From: Chthoniobacterales bacterium
Lineage (GTDB): Bacteria; Verrucomicrobiota; Verrucomicrobiia; Chthoniobacterales; UBA10450
Length of the DNA stretch: 18,847 nt
Direction: 5' to 3'
Assembly: GCA_025980625.1 (NCBI GenBank)
Contig: JAICXG010000025.1
Coordinates: forward strand, 1-18,847
Both the position numbers and the translations under genes were made by a program. This document shows positions 1 through 6,436 of the stretch, one piece after another. Position 1 is the first letter of the stretch, and every line of letters starts with the position of its first letter. The notes under the pieces are model-generated. The model did no database searches and had not been told where the DNA came from. It was given only the letters and a program-made list of their open reading frames with translations.

Positions 1-174
1 CGTCGTTCGGTCCTCGAATTCGAATGCGCAAATCACGCACCGAAGCCGGTAGCGGAGCGCCCGCTGCTCGCGGCGCCGACGATTCCACTCCCCAAATATC
101 CAGAGGAGAAAAACCGCCGCAAGGAAAAGCAGCAGGTAAATGGTGACGAGCGCGGCGAGACTGACTCGGATCAC
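1..174 (-). CDS. Partial membrane protein with CxxC motif (N-terminal 58 codons)
   Basis: This gene runs off the left edge of the window, so only its first 58 codons are visible. It starts with GTG at 174, and that codon overlaps the TGA stop of the TonB-like gene in a GTGA junction, the same arrangement seen at the exbD/tonB junction. The peptide begins MIRVSLAALVTIYLLLFLAA and continues as one hydrophobic helix of about 25 residues. A basic stretch (NRRRREQR) follows, then CVIC at residues 48-51 and an acidic FEFED segment. The pattern suggests a single-pass membrane protein with a small cytoplasmic domain; the CxxC could be half of a zinc ribbon. I do not recognise the family. Its place as last gene of the exbB-exbD-tonB set suggests co-expression, but no function can be assigned from what is visible. 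Confidence 0.6.
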   Translation of the reverse strand, partial: MIRVSLAALVTIYLLLFLAAVFLLWIFGEWNRRRREQRALRYRLRCVICAFEFEDRTT

Positions 175-953
175 GGCGCGCGCTCCGTCGGGCCGGGCGG
201 CAGTTGCAGGTCGTTCCCAAACTCGAAGGTGGCCGTCGCCCAGGTGAGCCCGGGCGAATTCGTCAGGGGCGGACCCGGTTGGAAACGGGCGAGCACAAGG
301 TATTGCCGCGCCTCTTCGTCGAGCGCGCTGTCGCCTGAGGATTGCTCGAGGAAAAGATAGCGAATCACGCCTAACGAATCGACCGCAACCCGGAAACGCG
401 CGCTCTGCGGCGCTTCCCGGGAGGAAGCCTGAAACTTCAAGGCCGGATGAGTCACTGGCAGATCGTGCAGGCCGTCGGAAAAAATTAATGTGCTCGGCGC
501 GATCGGCGCCGTGCTGGGCGCGGAGGTCGTTCGAACTGGCACCGGAGCGGGCGGCATCGCCGAAGGTGTAGCCGGCGAGATTTGCGCGGCGGGCGGTTCC
601 TTCAAGCGCGGCGGAGCCGCAACATAAGATGGGATATGGGTCAGCTTCGGCAGTTGGAAGGCGCGCGCATCGGCCGGCCGTTGTGTCTGTGATGCGAGCG
701 CCGGATCTTCGGCTTCGAGCCAATTAAGATAACTCTGCGATTCCGGCGAAGTGGCTGCAATCAAACTGACTCGTGCCGGCGGTGGCAGGAGCGAGATCGT
801 AGGCGGATAAACAACCTGGAACAGGTAAAAGCAAAGCGCGTGAAGCCCCACCGAGGCGGCGAGGAAGCCAGCGATCGCGAGCTTGCGCTGGCGCGGGCGT
901 TCCCAGTGAAAGAGCAGGTTGCCGTGCGGCTGAGCGTAACTCTGCGCGCTCAC
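171..953 (-). CDS. TonB-like energy transducer protein
   Basis: The product is a 260-residue periplasm-spanning protein of the TonB type, which would pass proton-motive energy from an ExbB/ExbD motor to an outer-membrane partner. A single membrane helix lies at about residues 26-48, preceded by a basic cytoplasmic tail. A long Pro/Ala-rich linker covers about residues 90-155. The C-terminal part has the TonB C-terminal pattern: FRVAVDSLG, then SSGDSALDEEA, then ARFQPG and a final WATATFEFG strand. The start is GTG at 951-953, overlapping the exbD TGA by four bases, so translation is probably coupled. The linker is low in sequence conservation, and the C-terminal domain is of the short TonB family type, so the outer-membrane partner cannot be named. 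A TolA-like role is a possible alternative. One TCGTTAGGC word encodes the SLG tripeptide here. Confidence 0.8.
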   Translation of the reverse strand: MSAQSYAQPHGNLLFHWERPRQRKLAIAGFLAASVGLHALCFYLFQVVYPPTISLLPPPARVSLIAATSPESQSYLNWLEAEDPALASQTQRPADARAFQLPKLTHIPSYVAAPPRLKEPPAAQISPATPSAMPPAPVPVRTTSAPSTAPIAPSTLIFSDGLHDLPVTHPALKFQASSREAPQSARFRVAVDSLGVIRYLFLEQSSGDSALDEEARQYLVLARFQPGPPLTNSPGLTWATATFEFGNDLQLPPGPTERAP

Positions 954-1354
954 CGTTGCGAACTGGTCGCGAGCGCGACCGAGCTGATTCCGTGCTCGAG
1001 CGCCGCATTCGTCACCGCCATTACCAGGTCGTAGGAAACGGTGCGATCGGCCTTGATCACGATCGAGCGGCCTTCGCGTTTCGTCGCCTCGAGCGCGGGG
1101 CCGAGTTGATCGAGTGTCACTTTTTGGTCGCGCAAGTAGATCGTCGGATTCGGTCCGCCGGTGATGCTGACGATCTCCTGGTTTGGCTGTGGCGGAAGGG
1201 TGAAGCGGGAGAAAGGCACGGTCACCGAAATCCCGGGCTGGAGAACAAAGTTCGAGCTGAGAAGAAAGAAAAGGATGAGAAGGAAGACAACGTCGAGGAG
1301 GGGAAAGACATAGAGCCAGCCAAAGCTGATGTTGGTTGTGCGCGCGAGCTTCAT
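950..1354 (-). CDS. exbD: ExbD/TolR-family biopolymer transport protein
   Basis: This 134-residue protein matches ExbD/TolR in length and layout: a short cytoplasmic N-terminus, one transmembrane helix at about residues 14-35 and a periplasmic domain. The helix contains LLDVVFLLILFFLLSS; the Asp corresponds to the membrane Asp that carries protons in this family. The periplasmic part has the usual ending, IVIKADRTVSYDLVMAV, followed by a short helix. It would sit inside an ExbB pentamer and energise the TonB-like protein encoded next. Its stop overlaps the TonB-like GTG start, and it lies 32 bp after exbB. That gap contains one exact CCTAACGA word (1358-1365 on the plus strand). ExbD and TolR cannot be separated by sequence alone; ExbD is chosen because the third gene looks like TonB rather than TolA. 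Confidence 0.88.
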   Translation of the reverse strand: MKLARTTNISFGWLYVFPLLDVVFLLILFFLLSSNFVLQPGISVTVPFSRFTLPPQPNQEIVSITGGPNPTIYLRDQKVTLDQLGPALEATKREGRSIVIKADRTVSYDLVMAVTNAALEHGISSVALATSSQR

Positions 1355-1386
1355 TACTCGTTAGGCGAGAACCAAGGCGACCTTGC

Positions 1387-2049
1387 CTAACGTTCCGCGC
1401 GCCGCTCGGCGGCTTGCTCGAAGCTGATGATTTCCGCCCCGGGCGCGTGATCAGTCAGCATATGGACGACCTCGATCCCGGCCCGTTCCATATCATGCAT
1501 CAAGGTGTTAACGCGCGATGAAAGGTAACTATAACCGACAAAGGTAGGTGTCGCGACGACCAGGCCGGCCGCGGTCGTAAGCAGACTGCGATAAATTCCG
1601 GTCGATAACTCGGCCACGGTTGCGTAACCGCCATTTGAAGAAACCATCCCGAAGGCATCGATCATTCCGGAGACTGTGCCTAACAATCCGATAAGTGGTG
1701 CGAGATAGGCCAAAGTCGCGAGCACGCCAAGAAAGCGCTCCAGCTTTGGCACCTCGAGTTGCCCGGCTTCCTGTACGATCTCGCGCAATTCCGCGCGCGG
1801 TGCGTCGTGCCGGATGATGGCGGCGTGAATCACGCGCGCGACCGGCCCGGGCGTGCCGGCGCACTCATGCAGCGCTTCGGCGAAATTGCGCCGCTGCACG
1901 AGATTGGAAAGGCCCTGGAGAAATTCGCCGACGTGAATCGAAGCGCGGTGAAAGTAAAACAGCCGCTCTGCGAAAACCCCGATGGCGATGATGCTGCAGG
2001 CCAGAATGGGCCACATGAGCAGTCCACCTTTCTGGATGTAATCGATCAT
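1387..2049 (-). CDS. exbB: ExbB/TolQ/MotA-family proton channel protein
   Basis: The product is the inner-membrane channel subunit of the ExbB-ExbD motor. I start it at ATG 2047-2049, giving 220 residues that begin MIDYIQKGGLLMWPILACS, a typical ExbB N-terminus that leads straight into the first membrane helix. Two further helices lie around residues 108-130 and 152-178. The segment LIGLLGTVSGMIDAF is the conserved family signature, and LLTTAAGLVVATPTFVGYSY matches the third helix. An ATG at 2131-2133 would add 28 residues (MVVYSLGILPGPG...) not expected in this family, and that stretch is more likely leader DNA. The stop codon TAG lies inside a one-mismatch copy of the window's octamer (1386-1392). 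The gene heads the exbB-exbD-tonB set and may be co-transcribed with the secreted protein gene 118 bp upstream. Confidence 0.88.
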   Translation of the reverse strand: MIDYIQKGGLLMWPILACSIIAIGVFAERLFYFHRASIHVGEFLQGLSNLVQRRNFAEALHECAGTPGPVARVIHAAIIRHDAPRAELREIVQEAGQLEVPKLERFLGVLATLAYLAPLIGLLGTVSGMIDAFGMVSSNGGYATVAELSTGIYRSLLTTAAGLVVATPTFVGYSYLSSRVNTLMHDMERAGIEVVHMLTDHAPGAEIISFEQAAERRAER

Positions 2050-2072
2050 GCGGTGACCTGATAACTCCCTTT

Positions 2073-2106
2073 GCCCCGGCTGGCAAGTGAGGGCGCCAGG
2101 GCCGGG
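2073..2106 (-). promoter_or_regulatory. Hairpin in the exbB leader
   Basis: The bases CCCGGCTGGC (2075-2084) can pair with GCCAGGGCCGGG (2095-2106), giving a ten-pair stem with a two-base bulge and a ten-base loop. It lies about 25 bases upstream of the exbB start on the minus strand. No T-run follows on either strand, so it is not a standard intrinsic terminator. It could be an RNA-stabilising or attenuating structure, or chance in GC-rich DNA. No clear promoter was seen between 2050 and 2167, which also holds one exact octamer copy (2114-2121). Confidence 0.3.
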
Positions 2107-2167
2107 AAGGATGCCTAACGAGTAAACGACCATGAAATCACGGCCCTCAAAACGTTTGTCGCGTCGC

Positions 2168-2665
2168 CTATTGCCGCGGCCGCGCTCGCGACGCGGTGTT
2201 CTGGTTGCTCGGTTTCTTTGCCGTTGTTTTCCCGATTAACTGTCCCTCGCCATCGTAAACTGCATACCCGGCCTGATGGCCGGCAGCATCATAACTGTAG
2301 ACGATGCTGCTGGAGACCGCGTCATCTCTTGTCAGATGCGTTTCGCGCTGCAGGCGGCCGGCGGAATCATATTGGTACTGCGTCTTGTAGCGCAGCTTGC
2401 CGTCCGCCCCGAAGACCCGCCCGCTCTCGTAACGCCCCGCCGCATCGAGTTTGTAGAGAATCTTGCGATGCGTCTGGCCGTTCGCCCCCACCTCGGTCGC
2501 GATCGTTTCCTGTTTTGCGTTATCGGTCTGGTAAAGCGTTTTCGACCCATCCGGATTCATCGCGACGGTGACGCGGACGGTGTCATCGCCCGACTGCGCG
2601 ACCGCCGCGGCGAGAGACAGGCAGAGGGCGAAAGCAGTGCAAAAAGGACGAAGCGGCGGAAACAT
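2168..2665 (-). CDS. Secreted protein with YD-repeat-like sequence, function unknown
   Basis: I do not recognise a specific family. The chosen start, ATG at 2663-2665, gives 165 residues beginning MFPPLRPFCTAFALCLSLAA with a likely signal peptide cut near AVAQS. An upstream ATG at 2714-2716 would add 17 residues before the signal and is less likely. The mature part holds imperfect repeats of about 20-25 residues resembling YD/RHS repeats: YKLDAAGRYESG, then YQYDSAGRLQRE, then YSYDAAGHQAGY, then VYDGEGQLIGKT. RHS-type YD repeats form beta-strand shells in large toxins and wall-associated proteins; here there are only four or so, so this is a small exported repeat protein and not a toxin. The tail is basic (KKPSNQNTASRARPRQ). 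It is divergent from mraZ and upstream of exbB, so it could share control with either neighbour. Translation signals are weak. Confidence 0.65.
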   Translation of the reverse strand: MFPPLRPFCTAFALCLSLAAAVAQSGDDTVRVTVAMNPDGSKTLYQTDNAKQETIATEVGANGQTHRKILYKLDAAGRYESGRVFGADGKLRYKTQYQYDSAGRLQRETHLTRDDAVSSSIVYSYDAAGHQAGYAVYDGEGQLIGKTTAKKPSNQNTASRARPRQ

Positions 2666-2679
2666 GAATACGGGGCGCG

Positions 2680-2708
2680 ATTTTACGGGGCCGAAGAAAA
2701 GTGCGCAA
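2680..2708 (-). promoter_or_regulatory. Candidate promoter for the secreted protein gene
   Basis: On the minus strand a TTGCGC (2703-2708) is followed after 17 bases by TAAAAT (2680-2685), the right spacing for a sigma-70 promoter with a good -10 box and a poor -35 box. The predicted transcript would start only about eight bases before the ATG at 2665, which would leave almost no leader. The assignment is by pattern only. Confidence 0.3.
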
Positions 2709-2724
2709 ACCTGCATTTATTTGA

Positions 2725-2753
2725 TTGACCGGGAAAAAATCGAGTGGTTAAAA
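2725..2753 (+). promoter_or_regulatory. Candidate promoter for the dcw operon
   Basis: TTGACC (2725-2730) differs from the -35 consensus at one base. After 17 bases comes TTAAAA (2748-2753), a weak -10 match (3 of 6). The predicted start near 2760 falls inside the TGG repeats attributed to MraZ, so bound MraZ would cover the promoter. This is the only gap before mraZ, so a promoter in this 128-bp region is expected. The exact hexamers are a guess. Confidence 0.4.
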
Positions 2754-2780
2754 GTGGGTTGAAATGGATTGATGTGGCCC
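2741..2780 (+). promoter_or_regulatory. Probable MraZ operator: four TGG repeats at 10-bp period
   Basis: TGG occurs at 2745, 2755, 2765 and 2775, exactly 10 bp apart, with G before three of the four (GTGG, GTGG, ATGG, GTGG). MraZ is known to bind upstream of its own gene at direct TGGGN-type repeats separated by five bases, which is the same 10-bp period, so this array fits well. It ends 13 bp before the mraZ ATG and overlaps the candidate promoter. Repression of the whole dcw operon by its first product is the likely outcome. The second repeat (TGGGT) is closest to the known word; the others are diverged. Confidence 0.7.
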
Positions 2781-2793
2781 ATTTCACCTGCGC

Positions 2794-3252
2794 ATGTCCT
2801 CGGTCTCGGCTAATTCGGTTTTTTACGCTGGCGAGTTTCGTCACCAGATCGACGACAAAAATCGCGTCACCATCCCCTCGCGCTGGCGACGCAACGGCGC
2901 GGGCGAGGAGCTCATCATGGTGCCGGAACCGAACGGTCAATTCCTCCTCGTGATGCCGCCTAACGAATTCGAGCGGATCGGCGCGGCGGCGGAAAACATC
3001 GGCGGAATATCGAAACGCGATCTCCGCATTTTCCTGCGCCGTCTCCATGCGCAGGCGCAGCATGGCTCATTTGACAAACAGGGCCGTCTCCTTTTGGCCG
3101 ATGAATTCTGCCGGGAGCTGGACCTGAAAGGCGAGGTCGCGCTCGTCGGCGGCCGCGGTCGTTTTGAAATCTGGAATCTGGCGCGGCGCAAACGGGCCCA
3201 TGCCGAGGAACATCCTACTTACCAGGCGGTCGCCAACATGGTCGGACTCTAG
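2794..3252 (+). CDS. mraZ: Transcriptional regulator MraZ
   Basis: This 152-residue protein is MraZ, the AbrB-like DNA-binding protein that opens most dcw clusters and regulates them. The first swapped-hairpin domain begins YAGEFRHQIDDKNRVTIPSR (residues 11-30), and the second copy is QHGSFDKQGRLLLADEF (about 89-105). Both contain the family D-x-x-x-R core. Length and position as first gene of the cluster are standard. The ATG at 2794 is the only start that keeps the full first domain with a short lead; no strong Shine-Dalgarno sequence precedes it. Four TGG repeats directly upstream look like its own binding site. One octamer word encodes PNE at residues 56-58. It is followed after 89 bp by the preferred rsmH start, or after 14 bp by the upstream one. 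Confidence 0.95.
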   Translation: MSSVSANSVFYAGEFRHQIDDKNRVTIPSRWRRNGAGEELIMVPEPNGQFLLVMPPNEFERIGAAAENIGGISKRDLRIFLRRLHAQAQHGSFDKQGRLLLADEFCRELDLKGEVALVGGRGRFEIWNLARRKRAHAEEHPTYQAVANMVGL

Positions 3253-3327
3253 GAGCAAAGTCACTGATGAAGGCGTTGTTATTTGAAAGGCCGATCCGAT
3301 TCGCGACCGGCCCGCTCACCATCGAAG

Positions 3328-3333
3328 AGGAGG
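3328..3333 (+). promoter_or_regulatory. Shine-Dalgarno sequence that decides the rsmH start
   Basis: A perfect AGGAGG lies eight bases before ATG 3342, which opens the family-typical N-terminus MEHFTFPYHRPVLVTE. This supports 3342 over the in-frame ATG at 3267. Confidence 0.65.
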
Positions 3334-3341
3334 CGCAGGAA

Positions 3342-4274
3342 ATGGAACACTTTACTTTTCCCTACCATCGCCCGGTGCTCGTGACCGAAACGATCGAGCT
3401 GCTCGCGCCCCGGCCCGGCTCGCTCATTCTCGACGGAACCTGCGGGGGCGGCGGGCACAGCGAAGCCATTTTGCAAGCCGGCGCCGATGTTCTCGCGCTC
3501 GATCGCGATCCCGATGCGCTCGAGTTCGCGGCCGCTCGCCTAACGAATTTTGGCAACCGCGTGACGTTGCACCACGCCAATTATCGCGATGCCGCGAGTG
3601 TGCTCGACCAGCTCGGCATCGCCCAGATCGGCGGCGCGCTGCTCGATCTGGGCGTTTCCTCCCGCCAACTCGAGAATGCCGAGCGTGGTTTCAGCCTGAT
3701 GCGGAACGGTCCGCTCGACATGCGAATGGATCCGCGCCAGGAGTTGACCGCGGCCGAGGTCGTCAACAGCTACAGCGAGGAAGAGCTGACCCGCATCCTG
3801 CGCGAGTACGGCGAAGAGCCGGCAGCGCGCCGGATCGCGAGCCGGATCGTCAAGCTGCGCAAGGACGGGCCCTTCCGGGAAACCCTCGCGCTCGCCAAAG
3901 CGATCGAAAAGATTATCGGTCGTCACGGGCGTCGTCATCCGGCGACGCAAGTCTTTCAGGCTTTGCGGATGGAAGTGAACGACGAACTCGGCGCGCTCCA
4001 AGCCGGTCTCGTCAGCCTAACGAATCGCCTTGAACCGGGCGCGCGCGTCGCCGTCATCACCTTTCATTCACTCGAGGATCGAATCGTGAAGAATTTCTTC
4101 CGCGATCGGAGCCGCGAATTTCTCGACCGGCCGGAATGGCCTGCGCCGCGGCCGAACCCCGAGTTTTCGCTCCGCGTTCTCACGCCCAAACCGATCGAGC
4201 CGGATGCGATCGAACAACGGAGCAACCCGCGTTCACGCAGCGCCCGATTGCGCGCCGCCGAAAGGACCGAATGA
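3342..4274 (+). CDS. rsmH: 16S rRNA (cytosine(1402)-N(4))-methyltransferase RsmH
   Basis: The product, also called MraW, adds the N4-methyl group to C1402 of 16S rRNA using S-adenosylmethionine. The 310-residue form has the usual family length and starts with YHRPVLVTE. The SAM-binding loop reads DGTCGGGGHSEAIL, then LALDRDPDALEFA. Further family signatures are LLDLGVSSRQLENAERGFS, GPLDMRMDP, FQALRMEVNDEL and AVITFHSLEDRIVKNFF. The alternative ATG at 3267, 14 bp after the mraZ stop, would add 25 residues (MKALLFERPIRFATG...) with no family counterpart. The stop forms an ATGA overlap with the ftsL-like gene. Two octamer words (3539, 4016) are read as LTN in the antisense-oriented frame. Confidence 0.96.
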   Translation: MEHFTFPYHRPVLVTETIELLAPRPGSLILDGTCGGGGHSEAILQAGADVLALDRDPDALEFAAARLTNFGNRVTLHHANYRDAASVLDQLGIAQIGGALLDLGVSSRQLENAERGFSLMRNGPLDMRMDPRQELTAAEVVNSYSEEELTRILREYGEEPAARRIASRIVKLRKDGPFRETLALAKAIEKIIGRHGRRHPATQVFQALRMEVNDELGALQAGLVSLTNRLEPGARVAVITFHSLEDRIVKNFFRDRSREFLDRPEWPAPRPNPEFSLRVLTPKPIEPDAIEQRSNPRSRSARLRAAERTE

Positions 4275-4642
4275 ACCAACGCCGCCGGCGCAAGCATCTC
4301 AATCCGATTGACGCGCCCGCGCTCGCGCGCTGGGTCGTGATCAGCATTTTCGGAGCGGCGACCGGGCTGAGCTATGTCTACCTCACCGTCCAGTTACATC
4401 ATCTCGGCGTCCAGCGTCACGCGATCGAGCAGGAACTGGTCGCGATTCATGCCCAAAACGAAGACGCCCATGTCCAGATCGGCGCGCTGACCTCGCGGGT
4501 TGCGATCGAGCGGCGCTTGAAGGAAGGGTATCTCAAGCTCGTTCCCATCACCGACCAGAGCATCGTTAGGCTGAACCCCGCCGCGCATCGCTCAGGCGAG
4601 GATGAAGTGCAACCGGTGGTCAACCGCGGAGGTGTCAAATGA
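4271..4642 (+). CDS. FtsL-like small membrane division protein
   Basis: This 123-residue protein sits where ftsL is normally found, between rsmH and ftsI, and has the right form: a short basic N-terminus (MNQRRRRKHLN), one transmembrane helix at about residues 20-41 and a periplasmic heptad-like coiled coil (about 42-90, QRHAIEQELVAIHAQNED). FtsL is poorly conserved, so the call rests on size, topology and position more than on sequence. It would bind FtsB/FtsQ and help activate FtsW-FtsI. Both ends are ATGA overlaps (4271-4274 with rsmH, 4639-4642 with ftsI), so translation is tightly coupled. A longer in-frame reading from 4136 exists but overlaps rsmH deeply and is rejected. One octamer word is read as IVR near the C-terminus. 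Confidence 0.75.
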   Translation: MNQRRRRKHLNPIDAPALARWVVISIFGAATGLSYVYLTVQLHHLGVQRHAIEQELVAIHAQNEDAHVQIGALTSRVAIERRLKEGYLKLVPITDQSIVRLNPAAHRSGEDEVQPVVNRGGVK

Positions 4643-6408
4643 AGTGGACCGGCCGCATGCGTTGCGCGCTCGTCTGCGTTTTTTTTGCCCTGCTTTTCAG
4701 CGTTTTCTCCTGGCGGCTCATTTATCTCCAGATGGTGATGCACGGTTATTACAGCAAGCTGGCCGCGGAAAAGAATGTTGGCCGCAACATCATCCCGGCC
4801 GAACGCGGCGCGATTTACGATGCCGGCAGTGAAATTCTCGCCCAGAACGTGCCGGTCGCGACGGTCGTGGCCGACGCCACACTGATCAATAATCCCCCTG
4901 CCATCATTCCGCTTCTCGCCGGGCGCCTCCATCTTTCGCCTAACGAGATTGCGGAGAAGATCGGCACCGGCCGGCCCTACATTGTGCTCAAGCGCGAGGT
5001 GCCGGAAGCGGACGCGCGCCAACTGGAGAACGCATTGAAAACGGCGCGGCTGCGCGGGATTCGTTGCGAGCGCGGGACGGTCCGCGTTTACCCAAACGGC
5101 TCGATGCTTTGCCACGTCGTCGGGTTCACCGATTTCCATCAACACGGCATCCAGGGCGTAGAAGCCTCGATGGATCAATATCTGCGGGGGGAGGACGGTT
5201 ATCGCTATATCGAGCATGATGCGCAAGGTCGCGAGATCGTCCTCTACCGCGGGCTCGAGCACGCGCCGCGCGATGGTTACCAGGTCCATCTCACGGTCGA
5301 TCTTCATCTCCAGAGCATCGTCGAGGACGAACTCGATGCCGCGGTGCGCGAGTATCATCCCGAGAAAGCCACCATCATCCTGATGCGACCGCAGACCGGC
5401 GAAATCCTCGCACTTGCGAATCGGCCTAACTTTGACCTGAACCACCGCTCCGAAGCCAAACCGGAGCAGATGAAAAACCGCGCCATCATCGACATGATGG
5501 AGCCGGGCTCAACCTTCAAGATCGTGACGGCGGCGGGCGCGTTGAATGAAGCCAAGGTGCGACTCGACACCATGATCTTCTGCGAGAACGGCGTCTGGAA
5601 TGTGGGCGGGCGTCCACTGCACGATCACGGTCACAAAGGATACGGCGACCTGAGCGTGCAGGACATTCTCGTGCACTCGAGCAACATCGGCGCGGCCAAG
5701 ATGGCCTGCATGCTCGGCGAGATGAAGTTTTACGAATACATTCGCCGTTTCGGTTTTGGCGATCGCACCGGGATTGAGTTGCCAGGCGAGATTCGCGGGA
5801 TGGTTCACCCGCCGAAAACCTGGAGCAAGATTTCGATTACCCGCATCCCGATGGGCCAGGAAGTTGGCGTCACGCCGCTGCAAATGATCTCGGCCATGGC
5901 CACGATCGCGAATGGCGGCAAACTGGTGCAGCCGCGGATCGTGAAAGCGATTGTGGACGAAAAGGGCAGGGTGATCAGCGAGCTGAGACCTACAGTCGTT
6001 AGGCAAGTCATCTCCCAGGCAACCGCCTCGCAAGTGGCCTTTGCCCTGCGCGGTGTCGTCAGCAAACGCGGCACCGCCGTCGAGGCCGCCGTTCCCGGTT
6101 ACACGATCTCAGGCAAGACCGGCACCGCGCAAAAAGCCGCGCCCGGAGGCGGCTATGAGAAAGACAAGTATGTCGTCTCCTTCAGCGGGTTCCTGCCATC
6201 GGAGAATCCCGCTTTTGTCGGCCTCGTCGTGCTCGATGACGCGCACACCAAAGAGTCATACCTGAACTACGGCGGCACCGTCGCCGGCCCGATATTCGCC
6301 CGCGTCGCCGAACAGGCGGCGCGGTATCTCGATCTTGAGCCGCATGAGGAAATTGGAACGCCCGCAACCACGGCCGGACGAGTCGCCTTAACTAATGGCC
6401 GCCGTTAG
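4639..6408 (+). CDS. ftsI: Peptidoglycan D,D-transpeptidase FtsI (class B PBP)
   Basis: The product is the septal transpeptidase that cross-links glycan made by FtsW. The 589-residue chain has a short cytoplasmic tail, one membrane anchor at about residues 8-31, and the dimerisation motif RGAIYDAGSEILAQN at 56-70. All three penicillin-binding motifs of the catalytic domain are intact: STFK with Ser291 as nucleophile, SSN at 347-349 and KTGT from Lys493. No PASTA domains follow the catalytic domain, which fits FtsI and not the sporulation type. It starts with an ATGA overlap with the ftsL-like gene. The start of murE is close to or inside its end: an ATG at 6395 overlaps it, while the preferred murE ATG at 6437 leaves 28 bp. 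Octamer words at 4939 (PNE) and 5996 (VVR) lie in predicted surface segments. Confidence 0.95.
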   Translation: MKWTGRMRCALVCVFFALLFSVFSWRLIYLQMVMHGYYSKLAAEKNVGRNIIPAERGAIYDAGSEILAQNVPVATVVADATLINNPPAIIPLLAGRLHLSPNEIAEKIGTGRPYIVLKREVPEADARQLENALKTARLRGIRCERGTVRVYPNGSMLCHVVGFTDFHQHGIQGVEASMDQYLRGEDGYRYIEHDAQGREIVLYRGLEHAPRDGYQVHLTVDLHLQSIVEDELDAAVREYHPEKATIILMRPQTGEILALANRPNFDLNHRSEAKPEQMKNRAIIDMMEPGSTFKIVTAAGALNEAKVRLDTMIFCENGVWNVGGRPLHDHGHKGYGDLSVQDILVHSSNIGAAKMACMLGEMKFYEYIRRFGFGDRTGIELPGEIRGMVHPPKTWSKISITRIPMGQEVGVTPLQMISAMATIANGGKLVQPRIVKAIVDEKGRVISELRPTVVRQVISQATASQVAFALRGVVSKRGTAVEAAVPGYTISGKTGTAQKAAPGGGYEKDKYVVSFSGFLPSENPAFVGLVVLDDAHTKESYLNYGGTVAGPIFARVAEQAARYLDLEPHEEIGTPATTAGRVALTNGRR

Positions 6409-6436
6409 ATTGCCGCGCCTCGCGTGTCCACGCCTC

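Noticed and set aside
2050..2133. Extended N-terminus of ExbB from ATG 2133
   Set aside because: The 28 extra residues have no counterpart in ExbB, and the downstream ATG gives the typical MIDYIQKGG start; the stretch also contains a hairpin.
4447..5445. Long minus-strand open frame of 332 codons opposite ftsL and ftsI
   Set aside because: It lies entirely opposite conserved plus-strand genes; the residues look like GC-rich antisense translation with no family pattern, and no ribosome site precedes it.
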